A stretch of DNA of 64,000 nt from Phytophthora sp. 'mugwort' (Eukaryota; Oomycota; Peronosporomycetes; Peronosporales; Peronosporaceae): contig JAUCEF010000005.1 of assembly GCA_033558025.1 (NCBI GenBank), forward strand, positions 5,704,001-5,768,000, written 5' to 3'. The number at the start of each line of letters is the position of its first letter. Position 1 is the stretch's first letter. Made by a program: the position numbers and the translations under genes. Below, in pieces: positions 1-11,383 of this stretch. Under the pieces are notes generated by a model. It searched no databases. It was given only the letters and a program-made list of their open reading frames with translations, and was not told the DNA's origin.

Positions 1-120
1 CGTTATTTTCCGACGTTAAGAACAAACAACAAGAAACAACATTTTTGCATTATCGGTACGTTGCTCCGCACTTTCCTACTGACCGGCCCAAGACACACGA
101 CCCCACGAACGAAGGAAGAC
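1..120 (-). repeat. Dispersed inverted repeat, left copy
   Basis: The reverse complement of these 120 bases matches 8529-8648 with about 84% identity by eye and one single-base gap. The repeat may continue left of the window. Two opposed copies 8.4 kb apart suggest a dispersed element end, for example solo LTRs of opposite orientation, but I see no primer-binding site or matching termini that would settle the class. Confidence 0.75.
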
Positions 121-354
121 AGCGAGGCAATGCACACCGCATTACTCGGCTATTGTCTCGTCGATGAAGTTGAGCACAGACCCTAAAAGGATCGGCGATT
201 TAGTAGAAAATACTAAGATAGTTTGAATTCTGGATTAATTGATGTTGCAGTGGAGAACAAGCCGAAGCCTCGCGTCTCACCGTCGTGCTGGGTTGGCACC
301 CGTATCGCTCCAATACACAGTTGACAATGCGACTCACCGTCCTCAATACGCATA

Positions 355-2209
355 CACCCCCACCCTTATTAGTCGGGCTCCGACTAATTCTGGTGGATGG
401 CTGGGAGGCTTGAAAAGGTAACGGTATTTGGCGTGCACGGCTATATACGGTGCACGACTAAATTAGCGTTTTTCAGAAGTATCGCGCTTTCATTGCACTT
501 CAACCCCGTTAAACCCGCGCCCAAACTCAACGGGATTCTGAGCTATCTGCTCGCGAAGTGGCTTACTTAGTTGCTCTGCTCTCCAAAAGCTATCGTCTGC
601 TACATCTAGCCCGCATAGCAGCATCGATTGTTTTCGCCCAGTTGCGCCCCTTGCTGTCGACTTCCAGGTTAACGCATCGAACGCATTCAGCTGCAGTATC
701 TAGGTAAATGCTTGTCCGGGGTAGCCAACGACGCCGACTTGACCCACTCACCTCGTCTAGTCGCAGCCATATTGCGAGCCTGGCACGGGCAGCGCCAGTG
801 TGCTTTAATTCGTTGAATAGGAAACCGAGTGACTGGTTCTACTTTATCCGTTGCATTGGCCGGGAAAAAGCTGATCGTTGTTCTGAGCAATTTTGCTGCC
901 GCATGCACCTCACCGCTGGAGGGTCGCTACAATTGTTCACCCAAAGAGCACGACCACAAGCAAAAGGTCCACCAGGGCACCAAGTTCTAACGTCATGCAG
1001 TCATTGCAGCATGACGTTGTTGATGATAAATGCAGAATACGACGATCGATAGCAAACGCGATCAACGGCATCGGACAAGCCTTGAATCGGATAGCTGGAG
1101 TTTTTATTCATGGATATCAGCATTGGGCACAATACTTTCGCATCGCGCCCACCCTTCAGCGGCATGCACATTGTGATGCCATCCCTGCCTAAAAGACAAA
1201 AATCACATTACATGAAAAAAATAGCCAATCCACAGACATATTTACAAATAACAACCAATTAAATGTACCAAACTTACTCGACACAGTTTGGCGATACTTC
1301 ACCTTCTCAGCTCCTTGAAACTCGAGTGTTTTGCCATTGTCCAGGTCAAATCATGAAGCGGCTCTCATCGATATTATCGGTTCGGTTGAGGATCAATGGT
1401 CTTGTCATCAAAACTGACGTTTCAGCTTCCCCAGGCGGACGGCTACCGCTGTGTCGATGAGCTGCTGTTTGGCCTCGCCGACTTGTTCCCTTTTAGGCGA
1501 CAGGGACAATACTGTTCGGCTCTAGAAACGTCTGCACGCGACACTCGGTCATCTTAGATGATAAAGGAGGACCGCGGACTGTGAAAATCTTATTGTAGTT
1601 ACTGTAAGCGTTGTCCTCGACAATGACACATGCAATGTCCATCCCCCACCGAACCGAAAACTAGACCCCAGCTTTGCGAGCCGCCCAAATTCGGTCAAAA
1701 GCTGCGGATACAGCCACCCCAGTGAGCCTCGAGTTTCATACCACGTCCGGCCAGGGCCTTGACAACGAAGTGCTGCCGAGAGTCGGGAGCAGACCTGCCG
1801 TTCTTAAGTTGTTTTTTGTTGCCGGCACTTTTCCACCAATCCCGGGCCTTATGTTCACCCGAAGACTGCTGGAACGAAACAGATCAGCGAACTGGTCGAG
1901 GGCTCTGCCGATGCGACCGTCTTCGCCGTCGAGCTCTGCATCTATCCACTCGATGTATTGGACGCGACTCGGCAGCAAGATGACGCGCGGCAGTGTTCAC
2001 TTGGGATCCGCTATCAGGTTCTAATGGTGGGGAGTTGTCGTTGTGACTGTTTTCATCGAGACTGCGCAGCCACAAGTCAAGTTGTGGCCGACTAATTTTG
2101 GTGTATTTAGTTTCATGACTATTTTGTGTGCACGACTACTTAATGTGACAATGCATACTAAGTACGATACACAACCATTTCGGTCGCACGACTAATAAGG
2201 GTGGGGGCG
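355..2209. mobile_element. TA-flanked TIR element, Tc1/mariner-type, non-autonomous
   Basis: The ends are 21-bp terminal inverted repeats at 355-375 and 2189-2209 that differ at one position. They begin C(A/G)CCCCCACCC and end TTATTAGTCG. The dinucleotide TA lies immediately outside each end (353-354 and 2210-2211), the target duplication expected of the IS630-Tc1-mariner superfamily. Subterminal motifs related to GACTAATT recur inside both ends (near 385, 455 and 2089). The 1.86-kb interior contains only short, broken ORFs on both strands and no transposase I can identify, so it is either a MITE-like or internally decayed copy. Confidence 0.7.
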
Positions 2210-2295
2210 TAGTAGACATGACGCAGTATTAATACCTCCCCGGATGAATTGATAAGCAAGCTTTAGTTTGAACTGCGGCTCGGTGGTGTTCGCAC

Positions 2296-3171
2296 CTACT
2301 GTCTAACCGTATATTCCGGCGTTGTAGATGCTGTCTTTGTGCGGTACCAGCGCAGAGCACACGATCCGCAGTAACAGACCATCAATGTAGAGGCAACCCT
2401 CTGGGCCTCCATCCAGAAGTTCATCAGGGTGGCCGTTATCATCGCCCCCTTCCATCCTTGTAGTATGCACTCACCAAAGGCAAACACGACGCGGAGCAGG
2501 TAGAACACCGAGGAGATCGCTAGCGTCAAAAACAGGTATAGACCGAAAGCAAAATCACCCGTTCTGCTGGCAGTGTTCAAGGAAACCACAGTTCAGCCAT
2601 TCGAGTAGCGCCGCGACGTCGTCCATGATAGCTGTAGTGCATCCGGAGCGAACTCGCACACAGTATGGTGGAACGCCTCCCACCTCTTGACGCACAGCCT
2701 TCCCACTATCCCCAAGCGACACTCGTACTCCTCCGTAACAACTATGAGTATCAGGAACGTCGATCTAACCGTGGCCCACGCATACTCCGCTGATGGCATG
2801 GACAGCGCATGCGGGCTAAGAGCCGCCTGTAAATAGCGTTTCACGCAAGTATTCCCGAGAAAGAACGCCGATCCCACGCAATTCGCAACTCCGGCCAGGA
2901 ACACCCAGTCACGTTCCTCAGCGGAGTAGTGACGACCTATAGTGACATCACGATGATCGCCCTTCAAGCGCAGGAACGTCTGGATCCGCAAGACATCGAA
3001 GCCGGTCAGCGCCGCCCGTTCTGGCGGCCACCCAAACTGTGGCCATCTGCGTGTAGTTCTTGGAAGAACCGAAACTGACCCCTTTCGCTGCAGTGCGACT
3101 AATCCATCAATAAATAACCATATTGGGCAATAGACATCGCTCCGTCCCTTTCGCAGGGTTTTGTCACCCAT
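2296..3171 (-). pseudogene. Hypothetical membrane-protein fragment with an in-frame TGA
   Basis: A single minus-strand frame runs from an ATG at 3171 to 2296, interrupted only by a TGA at 2593-2595. The first part (about 192 residues) has one hydrophobic stretch around STFLILIVV. The part after the TGA has a clear hydrophobic segment (LYLFLTLAISSVFYLLRVVF) and ends in a Cys-rich stretch (MVCYCGSCALRW). I do not recognise the family. It sits between a TIR element and a decayed retroelement and no introns are evident, so a relic of a multi-pass membrane protein is the simplest reading. Selenocysteine readthrough of the TGA is possible in principle but nothing supports it. Confidence 0.4.
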
Positions 3172-3213
3172 CACCGTGGTCTCTGGGTCTCTGGGTATGT
3201 CAGTTGAATTCTC

Positions 3214-4330
3214 TCAGATACCGCGAGCGAGTCTTCTCTTTATTCTCCAATTTCCTGTGAGTCCCGCATCAGCACCAACCCTCATGACGACCCCACCAAC
3301 CGCCGCGGAACTCACGCGCTTCCGATCGTTCCTTAACGAGATCTTCGATCGCGAGGCATTTATGGTGTCACCGGCCAAGACAATCGAGCGGTCCAGCAAC
3401 AATTCTGGGACGACCTCCGCGTTCTGCTTCACGTCAACCTCATGTCTTCGGGGCTTGAGCACCTCGACCAGCTTGCTCCAGACATCATGAACGCTTCCCC
3501 GAACGCGACGTACAACTCCGAGTCGCCTCCTCCGAGTTTCACTTCAAGTCCGGCGACCTCATCGGCTGGCAAGGTCCCCCCCCCTGTCGAGTCAGTCCAT
3601 TGTGACAGCGTCTGCGTCACAGACCACCGCTACCGTTCCCACGACGTCGTCGGCCATTGGGCCGGAACCTCTAAGACGATCGCATCCTCGAAGTCGTCTA
3701 AGGGCAATGCTCCTGCGCGTTCCAAACGCAAAGCAGCGATCCCACCCCATTTGTCGCCCAAGAAGCAGCGTCCCGCGTCTTGTCCGGGGTAATCTCCTCC
3801 TCCTGCGGCTCCGAGGTGCGGTCCGTTCCGTCTAAATTCAAATTCTGCATTTTCCGTCATGTTCTGCTGAGCGAGAACGCCTCCAGCACCTTAATTATCC
3901 TTCGCTTCCCGTCCGAGAGGCCTCTCGAGCCCACCCACTTGGCCAATCCGCAAGCTCTCAACTCTCTTTGTGTCGCCAACTAGGCAAGAGGAAGAAGCGA
4001 CACTTCCTTCCCCTTCCTCCTTCCCCCTTCATTGTCGGGACTGGGCAGTGGGCACTGTCGTTCCCGCCGCAGCTGCGTTCCTCATCATGCCGCGCAGCTT
4101 ATCGATGCCTGGCCACTTCATCACGGTGTGGCCCCCCTCTCTCCACAATGAAAGCATGCCATCGCACGGCGTTCCCCGTTCCGATAACCTCCATCGGGCC
4201 TCGGCAAGTTGCACTCCATGGAAGATTAACCCATCTTTTGGATGCGACTGCATTGACCCATTCCTCATGGTCTAGTCTCCCGACTGCAGCCTCCGTGCCA
4301 ATATCGACCACACACCACTTCACCCTCCGT
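3214..4330 (-). pseudogene. Decayed retroelement sequence downstream of gag
   Basis: Short overlapping ORFs on both strands, none dominant. On the minus strand this lies directly downstream of the gag-like block at 4348-5489, where protease/pol sequence would be expected. A fragment near 4099-4323 reads VVDIGTEAAVGRLD, loosely like a retroviral-type protease region, but I cannot see a complete active site. Treat it as part of the same decayed element. Confidence 0.3.
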
Positions 4331-4347
4331 AGTGCGCGTATCAGATC

Positions 4348-5489
4348 CTAGGCGAATTCGAAGCGGAGACCCCGCGTTCCCATTCGAAGTCGGAACGCGT
4401 AACCCTTAAGACGGAGCCGGAGCGGCATTGTTGTCTGTCCACGGTGGGATGTCTTAGAGCTCTGATGTTGATACAGCATCTGAGACAGAGTCGACGTCAC
4501 GTCGTTGGTTCCAGCTTGGATCGTTCCATCACCTGCGAACTCGTCCTTCTCTCCGACGGGTAAGTGCAGGTTCTTGTGCAGCAGCAGGGCGCAAGCTTCA
4601 GGAATCGACGTAGCCATGCTTGAGTTGAGCATCGCTCTCATCTACTTGTTCCGCAGGCCATCGAGGAAGAACTCGAATCTCATCGCGGCTCATTGTAATT
4701 GAGCGCCTCGCATATAGTCGAGATCCGATCTCCCCACTCCTCGGCCGATTCTCCCTTGATCCTTTTAGCAGTCTTGAGACAGTTCCATACTTGCGCCGGC
4801 GTCTGACAGATAAAGTGGTTGTAGAAACGCACTCGCAGCGACTCGAAGCTATCGATCTTGGAGTTATACCACAATTCTTGGCTCAATTTGTCTTTGAGGC
4901 ACCGCTTAAACGACGTCAGCTTCATCTGGCCATCTATGCCGTACGTGCACTTCTCGAACGAACGCTAGAACATCGCAGCTCTCTTACTCGTAACAGAGGC
5001 CGAATAGAAGGGAACGAAAAGGTTTATAGCGTTCCGCAGCTCCGTCGGGATTCCGATCGCGGGGTAGTTCCGCGGAGGGGTTACCCGCAGACGCAGGCAC
5101 TCCGTAACCACCTCCATAACTATTGGACTGATACGCTCTCGCCTGATGAGGAAGTCCCGTATTCGTCAGGTGGGATCCTCCGTTCCCGGAAGCGAGTAGC
5201 CCGCGCCCCCTGGAGGTCCTTGCTGCTTCAACAAGTTGTCTTGCCTTCCCTGGTCCCACGCTTTTTCTCGAAGCGTAGCCTCATTCACTGGAGATATTCC
5301 CGGCATCTGAGAGATTGTCCCAGTCCTTGGCATAGGCACCGCGCTCGCATAGGCAGTCAGCCAGGCCGGCAACGTTCTTGGGGTAGCTCCACACCTCGTT
5401 TCGGTCCCCATTTTGTGGTTGGACAGAGGAGAATTCTCCGGGAGGGAGCGAACCTGATCCCTCTTACACCTTAGGACTTCGGTTGACAC
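4348..5489 (-). mobile_element. Ty3/gypsy-like gag remnant
   Basis: Minus-strand reading across several frames gives a Gag-like protein. The block at 4680-4925 contains KLSQELWYNSKIDSFESLRV and KGESAEEWGDRISTICEAL, typical of the helical Gag region of LTR retrotransposons. It is followed in another frame (4641 downward) by AMLNSSMATSIPEACALLLH, the usual continuation. A Gly/Pro-rich amino-terminal part lies at about 4984-5489. At least two frameshifts break the frame, so the copy is dead. No LTR pair was identified. Confidence 0.55.
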
Positions 5490-5656
5490 GACCCCCTACG
5501 ACAGTGCTGGTAATGACGTCTATTCACAGACGTCTAAAACGTCCGAGTGTATATACACCTTTTCAAAGGACGTCAAATCTTTTCTTACATACACCTGGAG
5601 GTAATTACCCGTAAGATAATACCTTGATTTCAGTATACTCCACCTCGCAGACCTTT

Positions 5657-6960
5657 TCACATCCGTCTTCTAATATGCACATTGCTGTAAACCTGTCGAG
5701 CACAACGGCGTCCAGTACAGGTAAAGGGACAATGGCTGTCGTCCGCAGCTTCGAGTGAACAGCTCGTGCAGCGCCTCAGCAGCGTTTGGGAACCTTTACC
5801 ACCTTCTCGTCGCGTAGGGTGTAGGGCGCCTGGTCCGCGATGTCCACGGCCTGCATACGGCAGATGCTCCACCAGGCGGAAGTTGCGCTTGCCCTCCTCG
5901 AACAGGAAGCCCTCGCGCTTGGCCGTGTGCACCCATCCGCCCTCCGCGGCGCCGACGTCAAGCAAGGGCGCGTTCATCTACAGCTTCATCACGCGCAGTT
6001 TCACCTCCGTATGGCCTCGGTCATCTTCAGCGGCGACATCAAGAAGCTGGCCTGCTTCCCGTGGCTGCTGGACCTGGAGAGAAGGTCCGGAAAGGAAGGC
6101 AGGGCTCGGTGGCCAATGGCATGCGTTTTGGAGGCTCCAGCCGGCAGGAGATACTGCTGGACTGCACTGTCAAGTCGGAAATTGTCAAGAACCACGAGAA
6201 GTCGGTGGGTATGAACTTGACGGACGGCATGAGTTCGATCATGACGCGTTGGCAGACAGCTTTGAGACCGATTGGGTGGTGGATCTCCAGCAGAACACGA
6301 AAGTGACGAGCTCAAGGTCCACGGACACAACAACGCTTCTTCTAGGGGACTAAGCTTCGTGGTGAGGGCAGGGACCCGAAGTCTAGGGAGTTCCGTGAGC
6401 TGATCCAGGCCTAGCACGTGTCTTCTACCATCCCGGCCTTGCTATCTGGCCCCGGCGGTGAAGGGCTTGGCCTCTGGCTTGATGGAGGCGCTGAAGATTT
6501 CAAATTGTTAATGGGCATGGCATGGTGCACGCCGGGTATAACGTGAAGGTGCTGCTCTCCGACGGCTTCGGGTACCTGATTCCCATTGCGAAGCGTGGTG
6601 AGGTGCGCCGCGCTCCGACACTCTCCCCGCGCAGAGCGCACGGGGCTGGCTGCAGACGCGTTTGAGCGTCATGAGTGGTGGCGCGCACTTCCACGAGGTG
6701 CGATCGTTGTCTAAAGAAGGGCTAAAGCGCAAGGCCCTTGATAGATAAAGCAAAACTTAAACATCACGCGAAAGCTTGCCTACGTGCGCTCTATGGCCAT
6801 GACGAACGATATCCCGCAGTACCATGTGCGCTTCAACCAGACTCGTGAGCTACATCGGTGTAGAGGCTATCAAGACATACACGCGCCTCCTCAAGGACAT
6901 TGAGGATGACCACCTATGCGCATAAAATATGATACGTGTCGAAGGAGCCTAGCCATCGCA
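5657..6960. pseudogene. Unassigned decayed coding sequence
   Basis: This block is GC-rich and coding-like in patches, but no frame stays open. Plus-strand patches include SVIFSGDIKKLACFPWLLDL (about 6010-6080), EIVKNHEKSVGMNLTDGM (about 6180-6235), YNVKVLLSDGFGYLIPIAKR (about 6540-6597) and a final stretch read as IGVEAIKTYTRLLKDIED (about 6857-6910). These look like successive parts of one protein with several frameshifts. I do not recognise the family, and a reverse-strand origin is not excluded for the 5657-5977 part. Confidence 0.35.
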
Positions 6961-7440
6961 TGAGCACATCTGCGCCTGTCTCGCTAGTGATAAAGAATTC
7001 TTTGTTGCCGATGCCCGGGATGACCATGGCCTGTGCTAAATTAGAACGTAAAGTGGACCGTTGTAGCAATTGGCGCTTGGGACAATGTTATCGATGAGCC
7101 GTCCCAACGAAATGGCGGTCCTCTTGGTGCACTCCATCCAAGGTCACTAATAGGTTAAAAAGGTGCCTCTTCAAAGCCTGTGTACCAAGAAACGGCACAG
7201 TGTACCACTGAACGGACGTTCGTTGGGAGCACTAAAAACGTCCCAAAATGAACGGACGTCTAAACTGGCGTATTTACATGTATTTATGAAAAGACGTCTA
7301 AAAGCCCACTGCCAGCACTGCCTACGACGGGATCGCCGCCATGGGCATCCTAGTCGGAGCTGACACAGGCGCCTGGGACGTAGTCACCGTAGAGGCAGGC
7401 ATCCGATCCGGAAACGGTAGGGTCAGGCCTTGGCAGTGCG

Positions 7441-7470
<30 letters not shown>
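7441..7470. repeat. Homopolymer tract of 30 C
   Basis: Thirty consecutive C (G on the minus strand). Flanking sequence is ordinary. Such a run can form G-quadruplex structures on the minus strand and is also a frequent site of sequencing length error. Confidence 0.95.
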
Positions 7471-7471
<1 letters not shown>

Positions 7472-7807
7472 TGTTGAGCATATCTCCCAGTGGCCGACAT
7501 AGGACGAGACGTTGATGCCATTGCCGGAGCTGTCCTCGACGATGTAGATGGCCCACATTCGAATACACCCGGAGAGCTTGACTCATGGCTTCTACTAGGA
7601 ACGCTTGCAGCTCTGGATTAGCCATAGGCGTTCCAGTTTCCACAGTCCGAGTTACGGTCGATTGTGCTGGGGCCATCCCAGTGTAACCCATGAGGATCTC
7701 ACAGGAGCTGTAGAGGACGCCCCGCCTGCAGGTCCGTCACTCCAGGTCCCGGTTCGGGACCGAGCCTTCGTCCTTGCTTCGTCGCTCGCATACGCGGGTC
7801 GACGCCA

Positions 7808-8219
7808 CTAGGCCGCACTTGCTGGTCGTTCAGCGGGTGGGCTGGCGTGACCATTGACACGCCGGCCTGGGTATCTTCCACGGGTATTAACAAAGGTCGA
7901 GACGATGCCATCGAGGTCGTGGGCTATGCCGTTCGGGCCGTTGACTCCATTGCCTCCGTAGTCGCACGGGGCACTCCTCCCGTCGTTCCAGAACCCCCTT
8001 GACCCGGCATCTCGCATGGTGCGGCTGTCGTGCCAGTTGGTCGAGGAAATCTTGGAACATCTCTCGCTCGCGCGGTGTCTCCAAGAATGACTCGGTGTTT
8101 CTTTCAGCGGCTTCGTGAGGAGTACCTTGAGCACCCCTTGCGCCACCTTGGGTCACTTGTCCCCTGTAAATGCGCTCCGCTTTCCGCATCGTCATCGTAC
8201 CCTTCGCCAGCCAGAGCAC
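7808..8219 (-). pseudogene. Possible retroelement gag fragment
   Basis: Two overlapping minus-strand frames contain a charged stretch (SFLETPREREMFQDFLDQLA) reminiscent of the amino-terminal region of retrotransposon Gag proteins. The match is by general character only. No other domain is present and the surroundings 6960-8528 hold only short broken ORFs. Confidence 0.25.
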
Positions 8220-8528
8220 CCTCGACCCCTCCTAGCGTACAGCATCTTCGGCTCGCGCCTCACCTTCACCTTCCGCGTGAATCCTGATAGGTTCAGGCGC
8301 TTCAGCACCTTGCGGGGAGACCACCCATCCGTCTCTTCCGTCTCCCGTCCCACTGTCCTGTCCTTTACCGGACGCACTGTGGTGACTTATGTCGTTCTCC
8401 ACAACCCTTTTCCTCCGCCTTGTCGTTGTGTAGCCAAGTTGCCGTAGTCGCTCATCCCAGTGACTCGCTCTGCACTTGCGAACCTACTCAATCGGCGAGA
8501 AGATACCCTTCTTCTCCTCCAAACTGTC

Positions 8529-8648
8529 GTGGTCATCCTTCGTTCGCGGGGTCGTGCATCTTGGGCCGTTCAGTAGGAAGTGTGGTGCAGTGTACCGATA
8601 ATGCAAAACATGTTCTTTCTGTTGTTTGTTCTTAACGTTGGCAAATCA
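8529..8648 (+). repeat. Dispersed inverted repeat, right copy
   Basis: Inverted counterpart of 1-120, about 84% identical. A TATA-like CTATAAAACG follows at about 8689. Beyond it, a 76-codon plus-strand frame at 8740-8970 matches nothing I know. Confidence 0.75.
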
Positions 8649-9086
8649 CGACTGACCTGAGCCGGCAGCAACCTTGCCGCCGCACTATCCTATAAAACGC
8701 TAGCTCACTTCGCCTTTCGAGCACGTCAAGAGGTCCAAAATGGTGACCTACACTTACCTTGTATTTTGCCATCAATTCGGGAATGGCTATGAAGACACGT
8801 TGAAGTCACACTTGGAACGCCTGAGGCGGTTCCGGATCAGGCGCACGCGTTGCGCCTTTAACGCGTATATCTTGTCGATGCATTCCACTAATATGGCCAA
8901 TCTGTCGTTTGGCATCCTTGGCGGTCTCTTGACGGGCCATACACAGCAGCTGAAAGCAAAGCGTAATTAAAGCTAGTTGTGGTATGTTAGACTAGCTGCC
9001 TATTAAGGCGTCAGTTGTTAAGTGAGGAGGACACGCGTCGTCCTCGGCACTAACACCCTCGGCAATATATGTATATATGCTACTTG

Positions 9087-10113
9087 CTACCTCCGTTCGG
9101 AAAATACCGTGCATTTGGCACCGAACGTGAAGGCCAGAAGAAGGCATACACGTTTCAAACAGATCACTCCCAAAACCGTTTTGCACTCTCAGATCCGTAT
9201 CAAAACCGTTTCGTACCTATCATTTCAGTTCCGTTTGAATTTCCCGCCCGTTTTCAAGCAGATCGTGATTGGCTCACCTCGCAAGTTGAGCGCTCTCGCT
9301 CATGGGGCAGATCACCGACGACGAGCTCGCGCAAGTATTGTGTGAGATGCTCCTCCTCAACAGCACAAAAGGAACCCCCCATGGCGACATCACACGGATT
9401 GCAGACGAGTTTGGGCTGGACCGCATGGTTGATCTCGCACTTGGAAGAAGGGACTGCGCACGATGGGTAGCCGCGTCGCTGCTGTAGTGAAGGCCGCCTG
9501 GCACACTCGAGGTCGCAAGAAGGTGGACGTGTCGCTCTCTGTGAACAAGTAGCACAAGTTCCCGTGGCTGCTCATGAAAACCAGCGAACACTTCAGCTTG
9601 CTACCAACACCAGCGCCTACCTGATCCAACAACTCCTCAAGGAGGACTACCTACGTCGCGCACTGTGGCGAACACTCCCCTTGCTAACGGCCGAGCATAA
9701 GCATCGCGGTTAAAAAACGGCATGGACCCGCGTGATCCCTACGATTATGCGCTGCGGTGGCGGCAATGATTATCGTCTCGGCCACATGCAGAAGGGGAAA
9801 TTGCTGCGCGCTGGCCGTATTCCCATCTCACTGCATTGTGGCGGGCATGCGCTTTTTAATGCGCGCGCTGCCACGCAGGGCTCTTCGGCCCATGAACTTG
9901 ATGTTTTTCTCTAATGACTGGGCGGAGCACGCACGCCGCAGTCTTTGTGATTGTTTCTCTCCGCTTCCCTCTTTCAATTCATGCTCACGTTAATCGGTCA
10001 GCCTAGCAGTATAGAACGAGTAAGATCTTGATCACTTCATAATCCTCAACAACAACGAGGCGGAGCTATGCGCAAGTTTTTTCAAATGCACGTTATTTTC
10101 CGAATGGAGGTAG
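9087..10113. mobile_element. Stowaway/mariner-like TIR element
   Basis: Terminal inverted repeats of 31 bp at 9087-9117 and 10083-10113 agree at 29 of 31 positions. They begin CTACCTCC(G/A)TTCGGAAAAT, very close to the CTCCCTCCGTTC termini typical of Stowaway/Tc1-mariner elements. The interior (1.03 kb) contains a short transposase-like relic at 9302 and otherwise broken frames. Confidence 0.75.
9302..9487 (+). pseudogene. Mariner-type transposase relic (HTH region)
   Basis: The 61-codon frame includes MGQITDDELAQVLCEMLL and HGDITRIADEFGLDR. That pattern resembles the amino-terminal helix-turn-helix of oomycete mariner-like transposases (a helix, a charged linker, then G-x-I-x-x-(I/A)-A-x-x-F-G). 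The catalytic DDE part is not recoverable. It lies inside the TIR pair at 9087-10113, which supports the assignment. Confidence 0.5.
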
Positions 10114-10130
10114 TATTAAGTAAGAATAGC

Positions 10131-10180
10131 CGAGCGCCGCCGCCTACGCGGCGGTGAGTTTAGTTTGGTCCCAGTAGGTG
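10131..10180 (-). repeat. Helitron-like terminus with hairpin; uninterrupted pogo target site
   Basis: A 7-bp perfect stem (10137-10143 with 10148-10154, 4-nt loop) is followed by GTTTAGTTTGGTCCCAG, TA (10176-10177) and GGTGGACCTGC. Near copies of these two arms flank the pogo element at 57872-61683, so this copy shows the site without the insertion. The hairpin just before CGGCTA on the minus strand is Helitron-like, although the end reads CTAT rather than CTRR. Confidence 0.55.
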
Positions 10181-10309
10181 GACCTGCGCGTGCGCAGCTG
10201 CAGTCCCAGCCCATCAAGACCGAGCGGGAGCGGCACCACCCGCGCCTCGCACACCTTGCATGTGACGGCCTAGCAGGCTAAAAATATACATCAAGTTTCA
10301 ATCAATCGT

Positions 10310-10505
10310 TGATTTATATTTGCCACCAATGGCCGCCTTCGGTGGAATTTCGTTTTAGCCAACGGGGGTCGCCTTCGCTGCGCTCTGCAGCCAATGAAAT
10401 TGCGTCTAGAATCACGTTATGGTGTGACAGACGGATGGACGGACGGAGCGACGTTAGCGTTGAATTTTAGGACTAGCCGAGCGCCGCCCGCTTTGCGGGC
10501 GGTGT
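10310..10505. repeat. Dispersed repeat, copy 1 of 2
   Basis: This stretch is closely similar to about 61785-61970. Shared landmarks are CAATGGCCGCCTTCGG, GGAATTTCGTTTTAGCCAAC, AGAATCACGTTATG, the GACGGA-rich stretch, GAGCGACGTTAGCGTTGA and GGACTAGCCGAGCGCCGCCC. The repeat extends across the presumed Helitron 3' terminus, so the two copies are either tandem or nested elements of the same arrangement. Confidence 0.8.
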
Positions 10506-10682
10506 GTGTTAGGTCCCAACCGTTGCGCTCGCTGTTCCAGCTCGTTCCACTACAACGCACGTCCTGCCTTCGCTTCGCTCGGCGGGGACTGATGCCCCAA
10601 TGGTGATACGTGGGTTGTATCACACGCAAAGCGAACATGTATTTACAAAATGAAATATGCGATGTCCTTTTCTCCCTACTGC

Positions 10683-11383
10683 TCATATGGTGTCTCGAAT
10701 ATCTGTTTTGTACATGATGTTGTTGGTGTACACTCCGTCCTCTTCCTCCAGCTCTGAACACTCAATCAACACCTTGAACTTTGACTTTGACGTAACTCTC
10801 GACATAGCCACATAAAGCTGGCCGTGGGAAAAGCAAGGTGACGCCAAATACAGCCCTAGGTTCTCGACCGTCTGACCTTGGGCCTTCTTAATCGCCATCG
10901 CAAAAGCAGGCTGGACTGGAAACTATTTACGACGCAAGCGGAAGGGAAAGCCTCGTGCATTGTCGTCACTGATGAAGACAATCCTCGGGACCAACACGTC
11001 CTCGCCTTGGTGCTCACCAGTCATGATTCTCGCATGGATCAGATGGGGCTTGAGCTCGACAATCCGGAGACGTGTTCCGTTGCATAATCCCAAGTCTGGA
11101 TTCAGGTTTCGCATCATCATGATAGGGCGCCCTTTTTCAACGTTAGCTTGCGAGGAGGAATTCCGTTAATATTAACGGAGTGCAGAACTTCTGGTTCGAA
11201 AAAATTCCCTTTGTTGTTGTCCACGACGGAGTCATTGGAAAAGTATCCGTGGGATTCCCCGTCTAAACGCGCCGTCACGGCCTCGTTGATGCGTTGTACT
11301 ACCGCGTTCGTGGTCGTCAGAATGGCACGGCTAGAAAGATATGCATCGGTAGCAATGTCAGGGTTTCCGATGTCAGCATACAT
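10683..11383 (-). pseudogene. Helitron Pif1-like helicase, C-terminal motifs
   Basis: Three frames continue the helicase: 11117-11383 (AILTTTNAVVQRINEAV), 10923-11120 (MMMRNLNPDLGLCNGTRLRI) and 10683-10898 (MAIKKAQGQTVENLGLYLAS, then GQLYVAMSRVTSK). The K-x-Q-G-Q-T and Y-V-A-x-S-R motifs are helicase motifs V and VI of the Pif1/RecD group. Frameshifts separate the blocks. Confidence 0.85.

Noticed and set aside
8640..8740. LTR with TATA box and primer-binding site
   Set aside because: A TATA-like sequence is present but I could not find a tRNA-complementary site, a polypurine tract or a second direct LTR copy.
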